Positions 8,495 to 18,047 are shown, numbered from the stretch's first letter. The stretch is DNA of 64,000 nucleotides from Hyphomonas sp. (GCF_013823385.1 NZ_PNMA01000006.1:88397-152396); one strand, 5' to 3'. The notes: a model not told the origin generated them from the sequence alone. Numbers and translations: made by a program.

Positions 8495-9397
8495 TCAGAA
8501 ACGCTTGATCGACAGCACATCAAAGGTTTCGCGAAGTGTCTCGGTCGCGTGGTCGTAATCAGCCATGGCGAGGGCGGCGATCAGCGTGTCAATCACGCAA
8601 AGTTGGGCAATCCGGCTGGTCATGGCTTCGGTGCGAAAGCGGGTTTCCTTCGACATCGTATAGAGCTTGATGTCGGCATAGGCCTGGATGGGAGAGTTGG
8701 CGAAATTCGTGATGACAATGGTTTTGGCGCCAGCCTCATGCGCCAGGCGGGTGGCGGAAAGGGTTTCATGCGTTGCGCCGGAATGCGAGATGGTCAGTAC
8801 CGCAACATTCGGGCCAGTACGTGAGGCGCTGATGGCCTGAATGTGGCTATCCACCACAACCCGCGCATCGATGCCGATCCGCAGCATACGGTATTGTGCA
8901 TCCTCCGCTATGGGCGCGGACGATCCGATTCCATAGATCTCTATCCGGTCAGCCGCCCGGATGGCCTGTACGGCCTGATCAATCGCATCGGCGTCCACCA
9001 CCGAGAGCGTATCGCGCAACGCCTGAATGCCGGCATGGAAGATTTTCCGGCATATGGTGCTGGTATCGTCGCCCCGTTGGAGGTCTTCCTGAATGAACTG
9101 GACGGGCTGGACAGTATCCTGCGCCAGGCTGAGCTTCAGCTGCTGAAAGCCGGTCAGACCCAACTGGCGGCAGAAATTGACGACGCTGCCGTCGCTCGCC
9201 CCTGTCTCAGTAGCGAGTTCGGTGACGGACATGCCGACGACGCGGCGAGGGTTGTTGAGCACGAACTCGGCAATGGAACTCGTACTGGGCCCCAGAGACG
9301 CCTGCCGGATGCGGATGCGGCTGAGGACATTGCTGACAACGGCCGTATCTTTCCTCACGCCGGGAGCGCTTTTGGACTGCGTCTCTTTTTTCTTCAT
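8495..9397 (-). CDS. RpiR/MurR-family transcriptional regulator (HTH + SIS)
   Basis: The product has 300 residues. The N-terminal HTH_6 domain (about 20-95) includes LGPSTSSIAEFVLNNPRRVVGMSVTELA and SDGSVVNFCRQLGLTGFQQLKL. The C-terminal SIS domain (about 130-260) has IEIYGIGSSAPIAEDAQYRMLRIG and AVLTISHSGATHETL, the phosphosugar-binding type loop. Regulators of this family sense sugar phosphates and bind promoters of neighbouring transport or catabolic genes. The ATG at 9397 is preferred; an in-frame TTG at 9445 is the alternative. It diverges from the phnDCE-like operon, so it probably controls that operon and perhaps itself. Confidence 0.9.
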   Translation of the reverse strand: MKKKETQSKSAPGVRKDTAVVSNVLSRIRIRQASLGPSTSSIAEFVLNNPRRVVGMSVTELATETGASDGSVVNFCRQLGLTGFQQLKLSLAQDTVQPVQFIQEDLQRGDDTSTICRKIFHAGIQALRDTLSVVDADAIDQAVQAIRAADRIEIYGIGSSAPIAEDAQYRMLRIGIDARVVVDSHIQAISASRTGPNVAVLTISHSGATHETLSATRLAHEAGAKTIVITNFANSPIQAYADIKLYTMSKETRFRTEAMTSRIAQLCVIDTLIAALAMADYDHATETLRETFDVLSIKRF

Positions 9398-9498
9398 TGC
9401 CTGATCCCTGAACACACTCTGATTGCCGGGCGCTTCCCTGCCCAACGGGCTCCCTCTGCCTTACTTTGAGGGAAAATAAAATCTAGCACAGGCAGAAT

Positions 9499-9511
9499 TG
9501 AATAAAATTCA
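9499..9511. promoter_or_regulatory. Candidate RpiR operator
   Basis: TGAAT-AAA-ATTCA is an inverted repeat with 5-bp arms in the 200-bp space between the divergent rpiR-like and phnD-like genes. RpiR-family operators are often short A/T-rich palindromes at this position. No second copy is visible, so the assignment is tentative. Confidence 0.35.
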
Positions 9512-9597
9512 CAAACAACCCTGAAATTTCCGCTCCGCGTCACATTAGTGTTGCGGCGGCCCGCTAGCCTATCGGCGGACATTAAAAGGGGTCAGCC

Positions 9598-10521
9598 ATG
9601 CGTATCATTGCGGCTTTGCTATGCATCTGGATGCTGGGGGCATTGCCCGCAATGGCGCAGACGAGAGATGGCAGCGCGAGCCAACCGCTGGAGGTGATCC
9701 TGATACCGGCCGATGGCGGCACGGAAGACGGCACCAAGGCAGATTTCGTTCCCTTGTTCAATGCGCTGACCAAGACAAGCGGCCTGCATTTCCGTGTACG
9801 TGTGGGGCAGAGCTATGCGGCCGCCATCGAGGCGGTCTGCACGGGGCTTGCAGATGTCGCGTGGCTTGGCCCAACCTCCTATCGGGAGGCCCGCGATCGC
9901 GGATGCGCCGAGTTGCTGGCCGTGGAATCCACCAATGGCAGCGCGACCTATTATGCGGGAATTTTTGCGCTGAAAGACAGTGGCATTTCCAGCGTGCAGG
10001 ATCTGCGCGGGCGGTCCGTGGCATTCGGCCCGCCGCAATCGGCAAGCAGCTTTGTGTTTCCAATCGGCATTCTACTGGATGCCGGCATTGATCCGCGAAA
10101 GGATCTTTCTCAGGTCCGCATCGGGGATAGCCATACCAGCGGGCTTGTTGCCCTGGACAATGGCCTGGTGGATGGGGCTGCTGCGTCCTTTGTATCCTTC
10201 GAGCGCGCGGCCAATTCCGGCGCAATTGACGCCTCCCGCTTCCGGATCGTGGGGCGCTCAGCCCCTATTCCCAATCCGCCGATGGTGTCGGCCAAAGCGC
10301 TGCCGCAAAGCGTGAAGTCCAGACTGCGCGCCGCGCTGGGGGCGCTGCACAAGCAGCCCGGCGTATCCGCCGATGACATTCGCGGCTATGGCGGCAAGCG
10401 GGTTGACCGCTATGATATTACGATCACGGACGATGATTTTGAAACGGCCTTTCGCCCGGTCTCGGGGGTGGATGGCGCCTTTACGGCGGCGCTGGTGCGG
10501 CGCGCGGGCACTTACCGGTGA
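9598..10521 (+). CDS. phnD: PhnD-like phosphate/phosphonate ABC substrate-binding protein
   Basis: This is a 307-residue periplasmic binding protein with a signal peptide ending ALPAMAQ. Family features are LEVILIPADGG, FRVRVGQSYAAAIEAVCTG, DVAWLGPTSY, LRGRSVAFGPPQSASSFVFP and the late IPNPPMVSAKALP. Together they match the PhnD/PtxB group that binds phosphonates, phosphite or organophosphates. It is the first gene of a three-gene operon with overlapping stops and starts. No C-P lyase or phosphonatase gene lies nearby, so a phosphate ester may be the real ligand. The substrate is undetermined. Confidence 0.9.
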   Translation: MRIIAALLCIWMLGALPAMAQTRDGSASQPLEVILIPADGGTEDGTKADFVPLFNALTKTSGLHFRVRVGQSYAAAIEAVCTGLADVAWLGPTSYREARDRGCAELLAVESTNGSATYYAGIFALKDSGISSVQDLRGRSVAFGPPQSASSFVFPIGILLDAGIDPRKDLSQVRIGDSHTSGLVALDNGLVDGAAASFVSFERAANSGAIDASRFRIVGRSAPIPNPPMVSAKALPQSVKSRLRAALGALHKQPGVSADDIRGYGGKRVDRYDITITDDDFETAFRPVSGVDGAFTAALVRRAGTYR

Positions 10522-11303
10522 CGGACGCGCGACATACCGGCCCCAGCCTGCAACCGGTCATCCTTTCTCTTTCAGGCGTAGGCGCTGCCTATAACGGCAT
10601 GATGGCGCTTGAAGGGATAGATCTGGACCTCTACGCGGGTGAGTTCTGTGTCATTCTCGGCCCGTCTGGATCGGGAAAGTCCACCCTGTTGCGGCTGATT
10701 TCCGGACTGGTGCCGGCTTCTTCCGGCAAGATCGTGTTCCAGGGCATCCAGTTCTCTGCGGCCACACGCCGGCAGATCCAGCGCAAACTGGGAATGGTGC
10801 ATCAGGACCATGGGCTGATTGACCGGCTGAGCGTCGTGCAGAATGTCATGGCTGGCCTCGCCGGCGAGTTGCCGCTCTGGCGGCTGATCCTGCGGCTCTA
10901 TCCGCCCGCCGTGAAAGCCGAAGCCTGCCGGCTTCTGGCTGAAGTGGGCCTTGATGAAAGTCATGCGAACCGCCGGGCGCGGGAGCTATCCGGCGGTCAG
11001 CGGCAGCGAGTAGGCATCGCCAGGGCATTGATGGGAAATCCCGCCGTCATCCTCGCGGATGAACCCGTCGCGAGCCTTGATCCGGCAACCTCGCGCGACA
11101 TCATCGGCCTTCTGCGGCGGACGGCGAAAGAACGCGGCGTGCCGGTGCTGTGTTCACTGCATCAGACCGACCTGGCGCTGGAATTCGCAGACCGTATTGT
11201 GGTCATCAGGGCCGGCCGCAAAGAGTTCGACGGGACGCCGCACGCACTTTCTGCCAGCAGCCACGCTCCAGAACCGATCCTTAAGCGGAGCGTTACCGCA
11301 TGA
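10518..11303 (+). CDS. phnC: PhnC-like ABC importer ATPase
   Basis: This is a 261-residue ABC ATPase. Walker A GPSGSGKST is at residues 48-56, the signature LSGGQRQR in the middle, Walker B as VILADEP, and the switch histidine in CSLHQTDLAL. LGMVHQDHGLIDRLSVVQNVMAG is typical of PhnC. It starts with GTG overlapping the phnD stop (GTGA) and its own stop overlaps the permease ATG, so the three genes are translationally coupled. It energises import through the 11300-12307 permease. Confidence 0.92.
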   Translation: MTDARHTGPSLQPVILSLSGVGAAYNGMMALEGIDLDLYAGEFCVILGPSGSGKSTLLRLISGLVPASSGKIVFQGIQFSAATRRQIQRKLGMVHQDHGLIDRLSVVQNVMAGLAGELPLWRLILRLYPPAVKAEACRLLAEVGLDESHANRRARELSGGQRQRVGIARALMGNPAVILADEPVASLDPATSRDIIGLLRRTAKERGVPVLCSLHQTDLALEFADRIVVIRAGRKEFDGTPHALSASSHAPEPILKRSVTA

Positions 11304-12307
11304 GGCAGAATACTGCAGAGGGTGTTCGTCCGCCAGAGGCCTGGCGATTGAAGCCTGTCTATGGCAGCCGGACACTGCTGGCCGTTCTGGCGTGCTTTGT
11401 GTTTCTCGTATGGTCGGCGCCGCGCGTGGAACTGAACGTCCTTGTACGAAATGTGCAGGAATATGTGGCAAGTTTCGGCGCGGGGTCTGACAGCTCCCAG
11501 ATCGGGAGGGGGCTTGCCTCGATTGAGGACAAGATGTTCCCGCTGGTGATGGATGAGCGGACGCTGCTCGAAGCGGGCGGTGAAGCGCGCGCCTGGCCTT
11601 CGCGCATTGAAGAGGTGACGCGGCAGGAAACGGCGCTGAACCCCGAAACGCTGGAAATCGAGACGCGTGAGATCATCGAGCGGTATCGGGTACAGCCCTT
11701 TGGCTACCTGCTCTATGTCTGCGGAAAGATGCTTCAGTCCATAGAGATGGCAATCTGGGCGAGCCTTTTTGCAATGCTCGTCAGCCTCGGCCTGATGCCA
11801 CTTGCCGCGCGCAACTTTACACCGCACCCCTTGGTCCGCACGGCGGCGCGCTCCCTGGTATCGCTTTTGCGCACCATCCCGGAACTCGTGAGCGCCCTGT
11901 TTCTGGTGCTTCTGTTCGGCTTTGGCCCTGTGGCGGGCATTCTTGCGCTGACCCTTCACAGCATCGGGTTCCTGGGAAAATTCTATGCCGATGACGTGGA
12001 GACTGCGGACGTACGCCCGCAGGAAGCCCTGACCGCACTCGGAGCAAGCCGGCTGACCGTTCTTCGTCTCGCGGTTCTACCGAATGTCGTCCCTTCCTTC
12101 GTGGCGCTGACCCTTTATGTGGTGGACCGGAATATCCGTATGGCGACAGTCATTGGCATCGTTGGCGCCGGCGGCATCGGGCAGGAGTTGAAAGGCCGGT
12201 TTGACATGCTGCAATATGGGCATGTGGGAACCATACTGCTGGTGATCTTTGCCACCGTCCTCGCCCTGGACGCTTTCGCCAGCCAGGTTCGCCGCCATCT
12301 GATCTGA
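11300..12307 (+). CDS. phnE: PhnE-like ABC importer permease
   Basis: This 335-residue inner-membrane permease has one N-terminal span (LLAVLACFVFLVWSAP) and a periplasmic stretch of about 100 residues. A core of five or so helices follows. The EAA loop EALTALGASRLTVLRLAVLPNVVPSF contacts the ATPase, and the terminal part IGIVGAGGIGQELK is characteristic of PhnE. It begins with an ATGA overlap to phnC. Only one permease gene is present, as expected for a homodimer. It ends 60 bp from the convergent serine-hydrolase operon. Confidence 0.92.
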   Translation: MRQNTAEGVRPPEAWRLKPVYGSRTLLAVLACFVFLVWSAPRVELNVLVRNVQEYVASFGAGSDSSQIGRGLASIEDKMFPLVMDERTLLEAGGEARAWPSRIEEVTRQETALNPETLEIETREIIERYRVQPFGYLLYVCGKMLQSIEMAIWASLFAMLVSLGLMPLAARNFTPHPLVRTAARSLVSLLRTIPELVSALFLVLLFGFGPVAGILALTLHSIGFLGKFYADDVETADVRPQEALTALGASRLTVLRLAVLPNVVPSFVALTLYVVDRNIRMATVIGIVGAGGIGQELKGRFDMLQYGHVGTILLVIFATVLALDAFASQVRRHLI

Positions 12308-12366
12308 AGGTGACGTGACGAGTACTCAATCGAGGGGCTTCGGGAAACCAATCTCCCTGCCTTGAC

Positions 12367-13404
12367 CTAGGTCTTCCCAAGCAGAAGGCTGAGAAACTCT
12401 GTGTCCCTCCATTCCGAACTCCGCCCTGCACGGATGGCGTCAAGGTCGAGGTCCGCCTGTCGCACGATCACCAGGCCGCGCGACGGGATGAGATAAAGGC
12501 GCTGCCCGCCCGCACCCGAGGCGAGGACCAGATCAGTTGGCAACCGGTCAAGGTTCTGGCGAATATCTGACCCGCGCGTCACCGGATCAGGCGAGGGCGA
12601 AGGCCGGGCGAGCCACCAGGTCAGGCCGTAGGCCGGGTTGGCTTCGCTCCCCTCAAACATCTGGGCGAAGGCCTCTGGAGAAACAAGCTGCGTTCCGTCC
12701 GGGCCGCGTCCGCCCCGCAGAATAAATTCGCCGAACACGGACCATTCGCGCGCAGACATCAGCGCGCCCTGCGGCATCAGCGGATATCCGTCAGTGCCCT
12801 GTCTCCACCGATAGCCGGTTATGCCGATGGGCCTGAGGATGCGCCGGTCAAAGTAAGCCAGCGGATCGGCGTGGAGCCCCGCAGCAGCGAGCTTGCGGCG
12901 CAGGATCTCACCGAAAAGCTGCATGGGGACAGGGCCATACTGAAACTGCGCGCCCGGCGCCGCGTTGAACGCGACTTCGACCGCGCCGGCATATCCGGGC
13001 GGATTCCCGATCTCACTGGGCTGCCCCTCCACCATCCAGAGGATTTGCCGGAGCGTGACGCGCGACTTCACCGGGTCATCGGACCATTCCGCCAGTGTAT
13101 CCGCGGCAAGTTCATCAAGGGTCAACAATCCATCCTGAACCGCCGCCGCCGCCATGACACCCACGAAACTCTTCGTGCCGGACCAGAGCTCATAGGGCGT
13201 TTCAATGCTCGCGGCGCCAGTGCTGCAGACGAGTTCTCCATTCTGCAGCACAAGGACGGAAAGGCCGCGATGGGCTTGCGAATAGGCGATGGCCTCGGAG
13301 CAGCCGGGAAGTGTGTCCGGAAGTGTACTCTCGATGAGGTTGGCCGGGCGGGTGGTGCAGGCGGCCAGCAGAAGGGCGGCCGCGATGTGGGAGATGACTT
13401 TCAT
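12367..13404 (-). CDS. Serine hydrolase of the class C beta-lactamase/esterase family, lipoprotein
   Basis: The product has 345 residues. The start MKVISHIAAALLLAACTT has a lipobox LAAC, so it is probably a lipoprotein. The catalytic SxxK appears as LWSGTKSFVGVM near residue 75, and a Tyr motif as FQYGPVPMQLFGE, matching the penicillin-binding-protein-like fold used by esterases of family VIII. Several fungal and bacterial relatives hydrolyse esters rather than beta-lactams. It is the last gene of the TBDR-MFS-esterase-ligase unit, 19 bp after the ligase stop. The ATG at 13404 has AAAGGAG upstream. An ester or lactone hydrolase is the best guess; beta-lactamase activity is not indicated. Confidence 0.8.
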   Translation of the reverse strand: MKVISHIAAALLLAACTTRPANLIESTLPDTLPGCSEAIAYSQAHRGLSVLVLQNGELVCSTGAASIETPYELWSGTKSFVGVMAAAAVQDGLLTLDELAADTLAEWSDDPVKSRVTLRQILWMVEGQPSEIGNPPGYAGAVEVAFNAAPGAQFQYGPVPMQLFGEILRRKLAAAGLHADPLAYFDRRILRPIGITGYRWRQGTDGYPLMPQGALMSAREWSVFGEFILRGGRGPDGTQLVSPEAFAQMFEGSEANPAYGLTWWLARPSPSPDPVTRGSDIRQNLDRLPTDLVLASGAGGQRLYLIPSRGLVIVRQADLDLDAIRAGRSSEWRDTEFLSLLLGKT

Positions 13405-13423
13405 CGGCCAGGCTCCTTTGCCT

Positions 13424-15034
13424 CTAGTCAGCCTGCAAGACTCCGAAGTCTGCCCTGAGCTTCTGTTTGTCAATCTTGCCGGTAGCGGCCAGCGGCATTG
13501 AGGAAAGGCGGATCACGGTGTCCGGAATCCACCAGTTCGCAACTTTTCCTTCCAGCGGCGCCAGCAGGGTATCATCGTCAATCTGCTGCTCGCCGCGCAG
13601 TTCAACGATGAGATGCGGACGCTCGCCCCATTTGGGATGGGGCTGACCGATCACCGCGGCGAGAGACACCTCCGGCAGCGCGCTGATGATTGCCTCTATT
13701 TCAGCTGGATTGATCCACTCCCCGCCAGACTTGATGAGATCCTTGGCCCGGCCGGTGATGATGAGGTGGCCTTCTTCATCAATCCGCGCCAGATCTCCCG
13801 TCGGGAACCATCCGTCTGCATTGGCAGCAGGCTGATCCTGCCCAAGATACCGTTCGACTACGGACGGGCCTCGCACCTTGAGATGCCCTTCGGCGCCACG
13901 TTGTTGCGGCAGAGGATTTCCGCCAGCATCCGTAAGGAGCAGGTCCATGCCAATGGCGGGGCGGCCAGAGAATTCCGGAGACCGCACCGGCGCGCCGGGC
14001 GGCATGATCACGCCCAGGGGAGAAAGCTCCGTCATCCCCCAGCTCGTCTGCACGATTGCGCCAAGGCCCTGCTCCAGCCGCTGCATCAGCGCAGGTGGCA
14101 TGGGCGCGCCGCCCACAATGATCCGCTTCAGTGAGGGGATCTGAAGCCCCGTTTCGTCCAGATAATCCATCAGGCCGAGCCAGACGGTGGGCACACCGAC
14201 CGCGATGGTGACATTCTCTTCGCGGATGAGCCGGGCGAGGCTCGCCCCATCGCTGCGCCGCCCCGGCAGGACGAGTTTGGCGCCCACCGCCGGGGCCGCG
14301 AAAGGCAGGCCCCAGGCATTGGCATGAAACATCGGAACCACTGCGAGCACCGCGTCCAGCGCCGTTATGGCCATGACATCGGCCTGCAGGGCACGGAGCG
14401 TGTGAAGATAGCTTGAGCGGTGAGTATAGGCGACGCCTTTGGGCGCCCCGGTTGTTCCGGAAGTAAAGCAGAGGCCCGACAGGGCCGTTTCCGGAAAGTT
14501 GCCCCAGGCGACCGGGTCGCCCGCACCTTCGGCCAACAAAGTCTCCAAGGATTCAACAGCCGCGCCCCCTGCCCCCGAACCTCGCTCCGCTTCAGGAGTA
14601 TTGATGACGAGTATCTGCCTGATGCCAGGCGCCTCTTCCGCCACCTGTCTGGCCAGCGGCAGAAGATCGGCGTCTACGATCACGATCCGCGCTTCAGACT
14701 GGGTAACCATCGCGGCAAGATGCTCGGCGGTAAGGCGCGGGTTCAGCGTGTGGCACACAGCCCCCATTCCCATGACGCCATACCATGCCTCGACATGGGC
14801 GCGGGTATTCCAGGCAAGCGTTGCCACCCGGTCTCCGGGCTTGACGCTCCGGCGAGACAATAGGCCCGAGACCGCCCGGCACCGCGTTTCCAGCGCCGCA
14901 TAGCCGATCCTGTCACTCGATGCATCTGGTGCGTCTCCGGCCGTGACAAGATCCGTGTACGGATGCCATTTGGCGGCATGGGTCAGGAACTTGTCAAGGG
15001 TCAGATCATAAGTCTGCATGCTGGCTAAATTCAT
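13424..15034 (-). CDS. AMP-dependent fatty-acid/aryl-acid CoA ligase
   Basis: This is a 536-residue full-length ANL enzyme. It has the P-loop FTSGTTGAPKGVAYTHRS, VVPMFHANAWG, QTSWGMTELSP, GWFPTGDLARIDEEGHLIITGRAKDLIKSGGEWI (read as consecutive motifs) and the terminal MPLAATGKIDKQKL with the adenylation lysine. This pattern matches medium/long-chain acyl-CoA synthetases. Its ATG at 15034 overlaps the esterase stop (ATGA). In this operon it probably activates the acid released by the neighbouring esterase for beta-oxidation or ring degradation. It is not the paralogue at the window start, which has different motifs. Confidence 0.92.
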   Translation of the reverse strand: MNLASMQTYDLTLDKFLTHAAKWHPYTDLVTAGDAPDASSDRIGYAALETRCRAVSGLLSRRSVKPGDRVATLAWNTRAHVEAWYGVMGMGAVCHTLNPRLTAEHLAAMVTQSEARIVIVDADLLPLARQVAEEAPGIRQILVINTPEAERGSGAGGAAVESLETLLAEGAGDPVAWGNFPETALSGLCFTSGTTGAPKGVAYTHRSSYLHTLRALQADVMAITALDAVLAVVPMFHANAWGLPFAAPAVGAKLVLPGRRSDGASLARLIREENVTIAVGVPTVWLGLMDYLDETGLQIPSLKRIIVGGAPMPPALMQRLEQGLGAIVQTSWGMTELSPLGVIMPPGAPVRSPEFSGRPAIGMDLLLTDAGGNPLPQQRGAEGHLKVRGPSVVERYLGQDQPAANADGWFPTGDLARIDEEGHLIITGRAKDLIKSGGEWINPAEIEAIISALPEVSLAAVIGQPHPKWGERPHLIVELRGEQQIDDDTLLAPLEGKVANWWIPDTVIRLSSMPLAATGKIDKQKLRADFGVLQAD

Positions 15035-16674
15035 GGGCAGCCATTTCCTGCGGGCGGAATGACCGGTGCCTTTACCCCGATATTCCAGCTCCAGAGTTGC
15101 AGGCCTTCGGCGCGTTGGCGGCACATGACTGTCTCATGCAGGTCAAACATGCCTGGGTCTAGATCGCTGGCGGGCTGCGGCGTGCCGGCAAAGCTCATAT
15201 AAGCATTGCCGGGCGCAAAGGGGCGCCATTGCGGGGCGCCCGCTACTGCCGGCCGGCCATCGCGCGCGAACGAAACCCAATAGCCAAGCATGGCATCGGA
15301 GAGCGCCTGTTCTTCTGCGGTGTCCGGTATTTCTGGCCAGAAGCGCGGCTTGTTCCGCAGATTTCCGAACGCGTACGGTATCTCGGCTGCATGAAACCCC
15401 TTGAGGTCAAGCGCCGCTGCGGCCGGATAGGTATGATCGAAATGATAGAGATAGGCCGCTTCGCCGAGCGCGGCCTGATCCCGCACGAGCCTCGTTGCTG
15501 TCCAGCCATAAAGGGCATCGCGGGGCGCCGCGAGGGCAGATTCCACAAGATCTGACGACGGATAAAGCCGGAGATATTCCTCCGCGATATCCCCATACCG
15601 CTCACGGATGGCCTCTTCATAAGCCGCTTCGCTTTCCGGAACGGGCAGCATCAGGAAGCGCATGGAGCGGATTTCCCCGCTGTTGAAGCCCGCAAGGATC
15701 GGCACGGCAGCCTGCGCGCCGGCATCAAACGTGTCCACGAGTTGCCGTGGCAGGGTCTTGCCGTCCACTGTGCCCCAGGGCGCGTAGCCTGCCGCTGCGG
15801 CGGCGGCCGTCAGGGTTTCCCCATCCATGGCGCGCAGACCGGCAAGCGTGTTTGCGCCGGTAGCCTGGGCGATGTAGCTGCCCACATCCTCCGCCGCGAA
15901 GTGGCCATTCCGCGCTGCTTTCAGCTCCGGCGTCGGAATAAGATACGCGCTCTGGGCAATCGCCTTGTGGAAAAGCCCCCGCGCATCGGGCGCGGCCATG
16001 AGATACATCACGCTCAGCGCCCCGGCGGACTCGCCGGCAAGCGTGACATTCTCCGGGTTCCCGCCGAAGGCTGCAATATTGCGCTGGACCCAGCGCAGCG
16101 CCTCGATCTGGTCGAGCAGGCCGTAATTGCCGGACACACCGCCGGGCGACTCGGCGCTGAGTTCCGGATGGGCAAGATAGCCCAGCACGCCCAGCCGGTA
16201 GTTGATCGACACCAGCACCACGCCCGCCTTGGCCAGCGCTGTCCCGTCATAGAGGGGTTCGCCCGAATAGCCTGCCGTGAGAGAGCCGCCATGTATCCAC
16301 ACCATCACCGGCGCAGATGCGGCGTCCACCGGCGCCCAGATGTTGAGGGTCAGGCAGTCTTCACTCACTGATTCCGGCGGATTGGCGTAGATACTGCCTT
16401 CTCTGGGGCGCGGCTGAACACAGGCTGGGCCGAAATCAGAGGCGGAAAACACGGCCTCCAACGGGGCGGCGGGAACGGGCGGCTTCCAGCGGAGATCTCC
16501 GACGGGCGCCTCCGCATACGGAATGCCCTTGAAGACATTAACTTCGCCCACAGCGACGCCGGCAATCCTGCCAGCCGGAGAGCTGATGAGAGGGGCACTA
16601 CCCTCTGCCTGCGTTGCACACGCGGCCAGCAGCAAACCCGCCAGGCCTGTAAGAATAGCACTCTTCCGTGTCAT
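15031..16674 (-). CDS. Type B carboxylesterase lipoprotein
   Basis: This 547-residue alpha/beta hydrolase of the carboxylesterase/cholinesterase family begins MTRKSAILTGLAGLLLAAC, a lipoprotein signal with lipobox LAAC. The conserved opening GRIAGVAVGEVNVFKGIPYAEAP, the EDCLTLNIWAP block and the nucleophile elbow GESAGA are present. The Glu and His acids of the triad are expected in the C-terminal half (the region of LKGFHAAEIPYAFGN contains a conserved His). It cleaves carboxylic esters, probably in the periplasm. Overlapping ATGA junctions tie it to the MFS gene before it and the CoA ligase after it. Confidence 0.92.
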   Translation of the reverse strand: MTRKSAILTGLAGLLLAACATQAEGSAPLISSPAGRIAGVAVGEVNVFKGIPYAEAPVGDLRWKPPVPAAPLEAVFSASDFGPACVQPRPREGSIYANPPESVSEDCLTLNIWAPVDAASAPVMVWIHGGSLTAGYSGEPLYDGTALAKAGVVLVSINYRLGVLGYLAHPELSAESPGGVSGNYGLLDQIEALRWVQRNIAAFGGNPENVTLAGESAGALSVMYLMAAPDARGLFHKAIAQSAYLIPTPELKAARNGHFAAEDVGSYIAQATGANTLAGLRAMDGETLTAAAAAAGYAPWGTVDGKTLPRQLVDTFDAGAQAAVPILAGFNSGEIRSMRFLMLPVPESEAAYEEAIRERYGDIAEEYLRLYPSSDLVESALAAPRDALYGWTATRLVRDQAALGEAAYLYHFDHTYPAAAALDLKGFHAAEIPYAFGNLRNKPRFWPEIPDTAEEQALSDAMLGYWVSFARDGRPAVAGAPQWRPFAPGNAYMSFAGTPQPASDLDPGMFDLHETVMCRQRAEGLQLWSWNIGVKAPVIPPAGNGCP

Positions 16675-18047
16675 GACTTTGCCCTCTCTGCTTCTTCTTT
16701 CCGGATTGCGTGGGCCAGCCAGAGAAAGAGGAGAACCGCCACGCCGTAGAAAGGCGTCAGCGTATAGAATGCGAGTTGGAGCGAGTTTTCCGGATTTGCC
16801 GCCCGGAACATGTCACTGGCCATGCCGAGATAGGTCGGGCCAAGGCCAAGGCCGATCAGGTTCATGATCAGCAGGAGCAGCGCGCCGGCCAGCACGCGTT
16901 GATCCGGACGAACTTCTTCCTGCACCAGGGTGACGGCGGGCGAGAGATAGAAATAGTTGAAGAAGGTCGGCCCGATCAGGAACAGGAGCGCCAGCGGCCA
17001 GCCGGGCGCCCAGACGAAACCGAGGAAGAAAGGGATGGCCGCCGCCAAGCCGATAGCGGGCACCAGCGCATAGGCAACCTTTGACCTCTGGCCAAACCGG
17101 TCCACCAGCCAGCCGGACACATACATGCCCGCAGCAACCCCGACGCCGAGCAGGATCGAATAGTAGAGCGCCAGCTCCTGCAACGTCATGTCCTTCTCGC
17201 GCATCAGGAACAGCGTCGTGAAGTTCAACGTGGCATAGGTGACAAACTGGATGGCGCCGCTGGCCAGCGCCGTGAGGATCAGAACCGGCCGCATAAAGAA
17301 CATCCGCATCGTGCCCCAAAAGCCAGAGCCGGATGAAGGAATCTTCCCTGCAGATGGCTCAAGGGAGGGCATGGGACCAACCGGCGCAGGTGTATCAAGC
17401 CTTCCCTTTTCCGGTTCAGGTACGAAGAAATAGACAAAGAGCGCTGTGGTTATTCCCACGATGCCGAGCGAGATGAAGGCTATGCGCCAGTCAAACGCCG
17501 CGGCCATGGAGGCCCCGAACGCAACCCCAAGCGCCATTCCAATGGGAGGGCCGAAATTGAACAGGGCGAGCGCCGTTCCGCGCCGCCCCGGAGGGAAGTA
17601 ATCGGAGATGATAGCATAGGATGGCGGCACGCCGCCCGCCTCCCCAACGCCGACCGCCAGGCGGCCCACCACGAGTTGCGGATAGCTGCGCGCAAGGCCG
17701 CAGAAAAGCGTCGCCGCGCTCCAGATGGCGCAGGCAACCGATAGCACCTTCACCCGGTTCGTGCGGTCGGCAATCCAGGCGACGGGGATGCCCAGGATGC
17801 AATAGACCAGCGCAAAATAAAGGCCGGTGATCCGGCCGAGTTGGCCATCGGTGATACCAAGCTCATCCTGGATGGGCTTGGCGAGGATGGAGATGATCTG
17901 CCGGTCCAGAAAGTTCAGTACATAGACAAAACACAGAATGGCGAGAACGAACCAGGCCTTCCCATCCGGCCGCGCATAGGGCGCGGCCGGCGGGACAGCG
18001 GTTCCGGGCGGGGAGGCGGCCTGTACCGCGCTGTCTGGGCTGGGCAT
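16671..18047 (-). CDS. MFS transporter
   Basis: This 458-residue major facilitator has about 12 predicted spans. The loop motif after TM2 is IADRTNRVKVLS, followed by VGRLAVGVGEAGGVPPSYAIISDYFPPGRRGTALALFN (seen as TM4-5), as in spinster-like transporters of alphaproteobacteria. It starts only 4 bp after the TBDR stop and its own stop overlaps the esterase ATG. It would carry the imported compound, or the hydrolysis product, across the inner membrane. Substrate cannot be read. Confidence 0.88.
   Translation of the reverse strand: MPSPDSAVQAASPPGTAVPPAAPYARPDGKAWFVLAILCFVYVLNFLDRQIISILAKPIQDELGITDGQLGRITGLYFALVYCILGIPVAWIADRTNRVKVLSVACAIWSAATLFCGLARSYPQLVVGRLAVGVGEAGGVPPSYAIISDYFPPGRRGTALALFNFGPPIGMALGVAFGASMAAAFDWRIAFISLGIVGITTALFVYFFVPEPEKGRLDTPAPVGPMPSLEPSAGKIPSSGSGFWGTMRMFFMRPVLILTALASGAIQFVTYATLNFTTLFLMREKDMTLQELALYYSILLGVGVAAGMYVSGWLVDRFGQRSKVAYALVPAIGLAAAIPFFLGFVWAPGWPLALLFLIGPTFFNYFYLSPAVTLVQEEVRPDQRVLAGALLLLIMNLIGLGLGPTYLGMASDMFRAANPENSLQLAFYTLTPFYGVAVLLFLWLAHAIRKEEAERAKS

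Noticed and set aside
12367..13404. Beta-lactam resistance gene
   Set aside because: The SxxK fold is shared with esterases and the operon context is ester degradation; no resistance function is indicated.
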